Below, piece after piece: positions 34,201 to 35,593 of a stretch of 35,593 nucleotides of DNA; the stretch's first letter is position 1, and each line of letters starts with the position of its first letter. Under the pieces are notes generated by a model. The model saw only the letters and a program-made list of their open reading frames with translations. It searched no databases and was not told where the DNA came from. The translations under genes were made by a program, and so were the position numbers. The DNA is from Bacteroidota bacterium (GTDB lineage Bacteria > Bacteroidota > Bacteroidia > UKL13-3), in NCBI GenBank assembly GCA_947507965.1, contig CANNQU010000034.1, positions 1 through 35,593 on the forward strand, read 5' to 3'.

Positions 34201-34912
34201 TGTTGGAACTATCAAATGTACCATCGCCAAAATCCCAATAGAAACGTTTGACATTGATAAGTGCGTAAGCATTTATGTTATTAAAAGAAACGGTTCCACA
34301 ACGAATGAGTGTCATCTGTAGTTGAATTTTCAGGTCATCTACCACCCTCACCGATTTTTCAATTCTGGAGATACATCCATTGGTATCTTCTACCTCAAGA
34401 CTGATAACAAAGTTTCCTGTCTTAGTATAGTTGTGACATGGATTATTAACATTATATACGATGGCTCCATCACCGAAAAGAAATGTCACTTTTCGTATGG
34501 GGGCGCCACTGCTGCCTAATTGGGTGGTATTGGTAACGCAGAGCGGAACAGATAGGCAAAAGGTATCTCTGCTTTTCGTGAAGTCGGCCTGAGGTAAATC
34601 AAAGACTCGTATGGGTTGCGAAACAACGGCAGTACACGATGTATTATTCGTAAATTTAACGATGACCATTGCCATATAACTACCCACATTTGAATAAATA
34701 TGTGCCGCACTAAGCAGGGTATCGGATGCTCCGTCGCCAAAAGTCCAGCTGGTTTTCGATACGATGCCTGTGGTATTTAAAGTAAAGACTACCGAACTCC
34801 CCAAACACACTTTGTAGGCCGATGGTGTGATGTTACAAGATTGACTGTTTCCTTTGAAAAAAGAAGAAAAGAAAAAAATGAAGATCAGAATTTTATAAAT
34901 CAAAGTATTCAT
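31253..34912 (-). CDS. Large PKD-repeat cell-surface protein with type-B T9SS sorting domain
   Basis: This 1219-residue protein is complete. A signal peptide (MNTLIYKILIFIFFFSSFF) is followed by about nine PKD-type beta-sandwich domains, recognised by W/Y-x-FGDG-like motifs (SWTFGDG, FYWDFGDG, AIWDWGDG, LQWSFGDG, WIWDFGD, YSWDYGDS, YLWDFGHP). It has many cysteines, suggesting disulfides. The last 100 residues form the gliding-motility-associated CHU_C/type-B sorting domain: IPNVFTINNDGVNDVF, YNRWGALVF, WNGNVKNSG, LPPGEYYFKFEY. This domain directs export through T9SS. The likely role is adhesion, gliding support or matrix binding. It has no adjacent PorP/SprF partner, which type-B substrates often have. 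Confidence 0.92.
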   Translation of the reverse strand: MNTLIYKILIFIFFFSSFFKGNSQSCNITPSAYKVCLGSSVVFTLNTTGIVSKTSWTFGDGASDTLLSAAHIYSNVGSYMAMVIVKFTNNTSCTAVVSQPIRVFDLPQADFTKSRDTFCLSVPLCVTNTTQLGSSGAPIRKVTFLFGDGAIVYNVNNPCHNYTKTGNFVISLEVEDTNGCISRIEKSVRVVDDLKIQLQMTLIRCGTVSFNNINAYALINVKRFYWDFGDGTFDSSNTNYYNIIHSFNNIAKCPYVVKLFIQSRYGCSDIKSVSVCPLYRFNVNLTEDKKKMCSRGNEFNFFNPPNPGAIMSWRYKEEGTATWKNVVFGNTAKYSFPLCGKYIISLDIKSGLCDTVLYDTIEVQGPQAHIELDTIAPYKVINHYMCTPDTAFFVSPTSYQSRHCSPSIKRLWDFADTHCAQCTTDTRNGINVGFNCRWSTDSFDVKHNYSDTGCYAVRLLLWDTLSGCIDSDRIEIVIGRPDLSKLKVGGINCLGALQSVDFSAVKPLCDLEEFWFVKDTLCIGYAWIKMPKQNFSYRINSTCSGDSAVSGFMIKNGNCYDTFYLVKHFPRLHPRFSLTNTKGCAPFTTSTAIFDTLQGSCTKAIWDWGDGTSTLDSPVVNGYVKKQIHTFQKNGTYAVKLALYDTLRTGGGCVFDTTLVFGVGFYFNFAYNIIVCNSQEVRFSSSVYNWSDPYDVFNPYRKWVGALQWSFGDGAIDTGIAPKHRYLKAGRYTVKLIATDTNGCVDSIEKIIKLNELHVNFTWNPKILVCGQIVQFIDSSWVKDSSDMVPQDSISSWIWDFGDLRAPSTLKNPAHAYFVNGDFFVKLKVKTWKGCEDSVIIKISIAGPIPMFQLLTDSVGCAPYTIMLRNSSAACDRNIIYMGDAGNTNFVLKENDTLSFTYQNPGVYSIYIFGEASFVNPNTGSNVYCSAWYPDKTNPKAKLIRIVVLAKPPVKFLMPDTICVNTTFDITNISDKRYDFYSWDYGDSTIELRLRPDTNASYSYKKIGTYWVTLKPNYQPLVNQKECPDTFTKKIVVVDLTSGFTMDTTMAPLIKFNNSSIGAHTYLWDFGHPQSGAKNRSNEFNTQHDFLNDTGVFNICLTSYNAYGCEDSVCLPYRNTNYRLLIIPNVFTINNDGVNDVFDIDIHGEIGYHLSIYNRWGALVFNTDVDGLDNDGNNWNGNVKNSGAALPPGEYYFKFEYQFRGEEVKTQKGIITLIR

Positions 34913-35031
34913 TTAAAAATGCAAGATACCATTTAGATGCAAAAGTGTATGTAAAAGTTCGTAATCGTGCGTAGAAAAAAATCCTTGAGATTATTCGAGA
35001 TTGGAGGTATTGGCAAAAAAAAGAAAAGGAA

Positions 35032-35089
35032 GTATATACTGAAAATACCTATACATTTAGGCGGACATTATCCATAATAATACGTGTTG
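35032..35089 (+). repeat. Repeat A, copy 1 (58 nt)
   Basis: It aligns without gaps to 35391-35448. The last 31 bases (from AGGCGGACATTATCC) match 27 of 31, and the first half is more diverged. It is followed by a degenerate version of the inverted B end (GTTGATGGCATCAGAT). Confidence 0.7.
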
Positions 35090-35125
35090 ATGGCATCAGA
35101 TAAATGGCATTTCTCGTGCTTTTTT

Positions 35126-35195
35126 TGAGATCCTTCCTTTGTCAGGATGACAATACAACAGGGTCAATGCATCCGGTTTTCCGTCGCTTCATGAG
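35126..35195 (+). repeat. Repeat B, copy 1 (70 nt)
   Basis: It begins TGAGATCCTTCCTTTGTCAG and is identical to copy 2 (35241-35310) except for one base (69 of 70). The starts are 115 bases apart. The intervening 45 bases are T- and G-rich and are themselves loosely repeated. Confidence 0.9.
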
Positions 35196-35240
35196 TGGGT
35201 TGATGGTTGATGATGAGCGGTATTTTTTCGTGTTGGTTTT

Positions 35241-35310
35241 TGAGATCCTTCCTTTGTCAGGATGACAATACAACAGGGTCAATGCATCCGGCTTTCCGTC
35301 GCTTCATGAG
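35241..35310 (+). repeat. Repeat B, copy 2 (70 nt)
   Basis: Second tandem copy of the 70-nt unit, followed by a diverged spacer (TTTTTTCGTGTTGGTTT shared with the spacer before it) and the shortened third copy at 35355. Confidence 0.9.
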
Positions 35311-35355
35311 GGTGTTGGTGGTTGCTGATGAATGGCGTTTTTTCGTGTTGGTTTT

Positions 35356-35477
35356 GAGATCCTTCCTGCGACTAGACAATACAACAGCGTGTATTTACTA
35401 AAAACACTCCAACCTTCAGGCTTACATTATCCCTAATAATAAGTGTTGTATTGTCATCCTGACGAAGGAAGGATCTC
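35356..35477. mobile_element. MITE/REP-like 122-nt element with terminal inverted repeats
   Basis: The left end GAGATCCTTCCT (35356-35367) is the exact reverse complement of the right end AGGAAGGATCTC (35466-35477). Just inside, GACAATACAAC (35375-35385) is the exact reverse complement of GTTGTATTGTC (35445-35455). The left arm is a shortened third copy of repeat B with a 3-base deletion. The right arm is an inverted copy of the B start differing at one base of 33. Repeat A copy 2 (35391-35448) fills the centre. No transposase is inside. It may be a non-autonomous mobile or REP-like palindromic repeat; the mechanism is unknown. Confidence 0.6.
35391..35448 (+). repeat. Repeat A, copy 2 (58 nt)
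   Basis: Gap-free partner of 35032-35089 at an offset of 359 bases. It forms the core between the inverted arms of the 122-nt element. Confidence 0.7.
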
Positions 35478-35593
35478 TTGTATTTCATCATTGAAAAACT
35501 TCCATTCTGGATTAAAAGCAGTGATAAGGGTTTCTTTGTCCTTACTTGACCAGCATTGGAAATTAAGCTTAACCCAGTACATCAAATTCGGAA
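35454..35593 (-). CDS. Partial frame resembling the C-terminus of a GIY-YIG nuclease (runs off right edge)
   Basis: On the minus strand a frame enters from the window edge and encodes 45 residues before a TGA at 35456-35454. The segment WSSKDKETLITAFNPEWKFF followed by NDEIQEI resembles the C-terminal helix and NPEW-type ending of small GIY-YIG family proteins (inferred from motif memory; the catalytic GIY and YIG motifs would lie outside the window). The final codons, reading EILPSSG, and the stop are contributed by the inverted repeat at 35445-35477, so the native end has either been replaced by, or evolved with, the repeat. It could also be a pseudogene fragment. Confidence 0.4.
   Translation of the reverse strand, partial: PNLMYWVKLNFQCWSSKDKETLITAFNPEWKFFNDEIQEILPSSG

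Larger units (their letters stand above)
34913..35453. other. Gene-free repeat region at the right end
   Basis: No convincing gene is seen here on either strand. 34913-35031 is AT-rich upstream sequence of the PKD gene without a clear promoter box. From 35032 onward it is dominated by two direct repeats (A), tandem repeats (B) and an inverted-repeat element, described separately. The short plus-strand frame at 35207-35401 is only a reading of the repeat. Confidence 0.7.

Noticed and set aside
35100-35390. Possible CRISPR array
   Set aside because: The repeat unit is 70 nt with only two good copies and the spacers are similar to each other rather than unique; no cas genes are present.
35207-35401. 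64-codon plus-strand frame
   Set aside because: It is a reading of tandem repeat B; its repeated peptide reflects the DNA repeat and there is no start context.

Overview
The window is about 35.6 kb of a Bacteroidota chromosome, probably Sphingobacteriia/Chitinophagia-like, although the exact lineage cannot be fixed from sequence reading alone. The evidence is: two very large secreted multi-domain proteins of the type exported by the type IX secretion system (T9SS), one with a readable type-B C-terminal sorting domain; a carboxypeptidase-regulatory/TonB receptor; a bacillithiol enzyme (BshC); an OmpA protein with thrombospondin type-3 repeats; a zinc-ligand-free queuine tRNA-ribosyltransferase; and repeated matches to the Bacteroidota promoter consensus TTTG-N~20-TAnnTTTG. 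Nearly all genes are intact housekeeping or surface genes.

Layout. 1-4064 (minus) is a 1354+ codon Ig-like adhesin that runs off the left edge. 4355-6727 is a TonB-dependent receptor. 6799-11808 is a nucleoside/deoxyribose salvage cluster: deoD, a second nucleoside phosphorylase, a two-domain ALDH16-type aldehyde dehydrogenase, and deoC. Together these would cleave (deoxy)nucleosides, split deoxyribose-5-phosphate into glyceraldehyde-3-phosphate and acetaldehyde, and oxidise the aldehyde. 11991-13067 is a MauE/DoxX membrane protein fused to a thioredoxin-like domain. 13103-13301 holds tRNA-Leu(UAA) and tRNA-Gly(GCC) with a very clear promoter and two hairpins. 13357-20622 carries mutS, a TrmH-family methyltransferase, ompA, bshC and pcm. 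20816-22972 carries a Gfo/Idh/MocA-like protein, a LolD-like ATPase and an overlapping NUDIX hydrolase. 23001-25186 (minus) is gcvH-vanZ-capA. 25297-26544 is xerC-hpf. 26583-28335 (minus) is grpE-dnaJ. 28457-31141 carries a TlpA-like thioredoxin, a fatty acid hydroxylase/sterol desaturase and tgt. 31253-34912 (minus) is a 1219-residue PKD-repeat protein.

The right end (34913-35593) is the only true accessory stretch. It has no complete gene but holds an organised repeat region: two 58-nt direct repeats (A), two 70-nt tandem copies at a 115-nt period (B), and a 122-nt element with about 33-nt imperfect terminal inverted repeats around one A core. The element overlaps the 3' end of a partial reading frame resembling the C-terminus of a GIY-YIG nuclease, whose stop codon lies inside the repeat. 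This is the best candidate here for something under-described: a small mobile or REP-like repeat physically linked to a GIY-YIG gene.

Limits: no searches were run. Family assignments rest on recognised motifs and gene lengths. Promoters and hairpins were found by eye.
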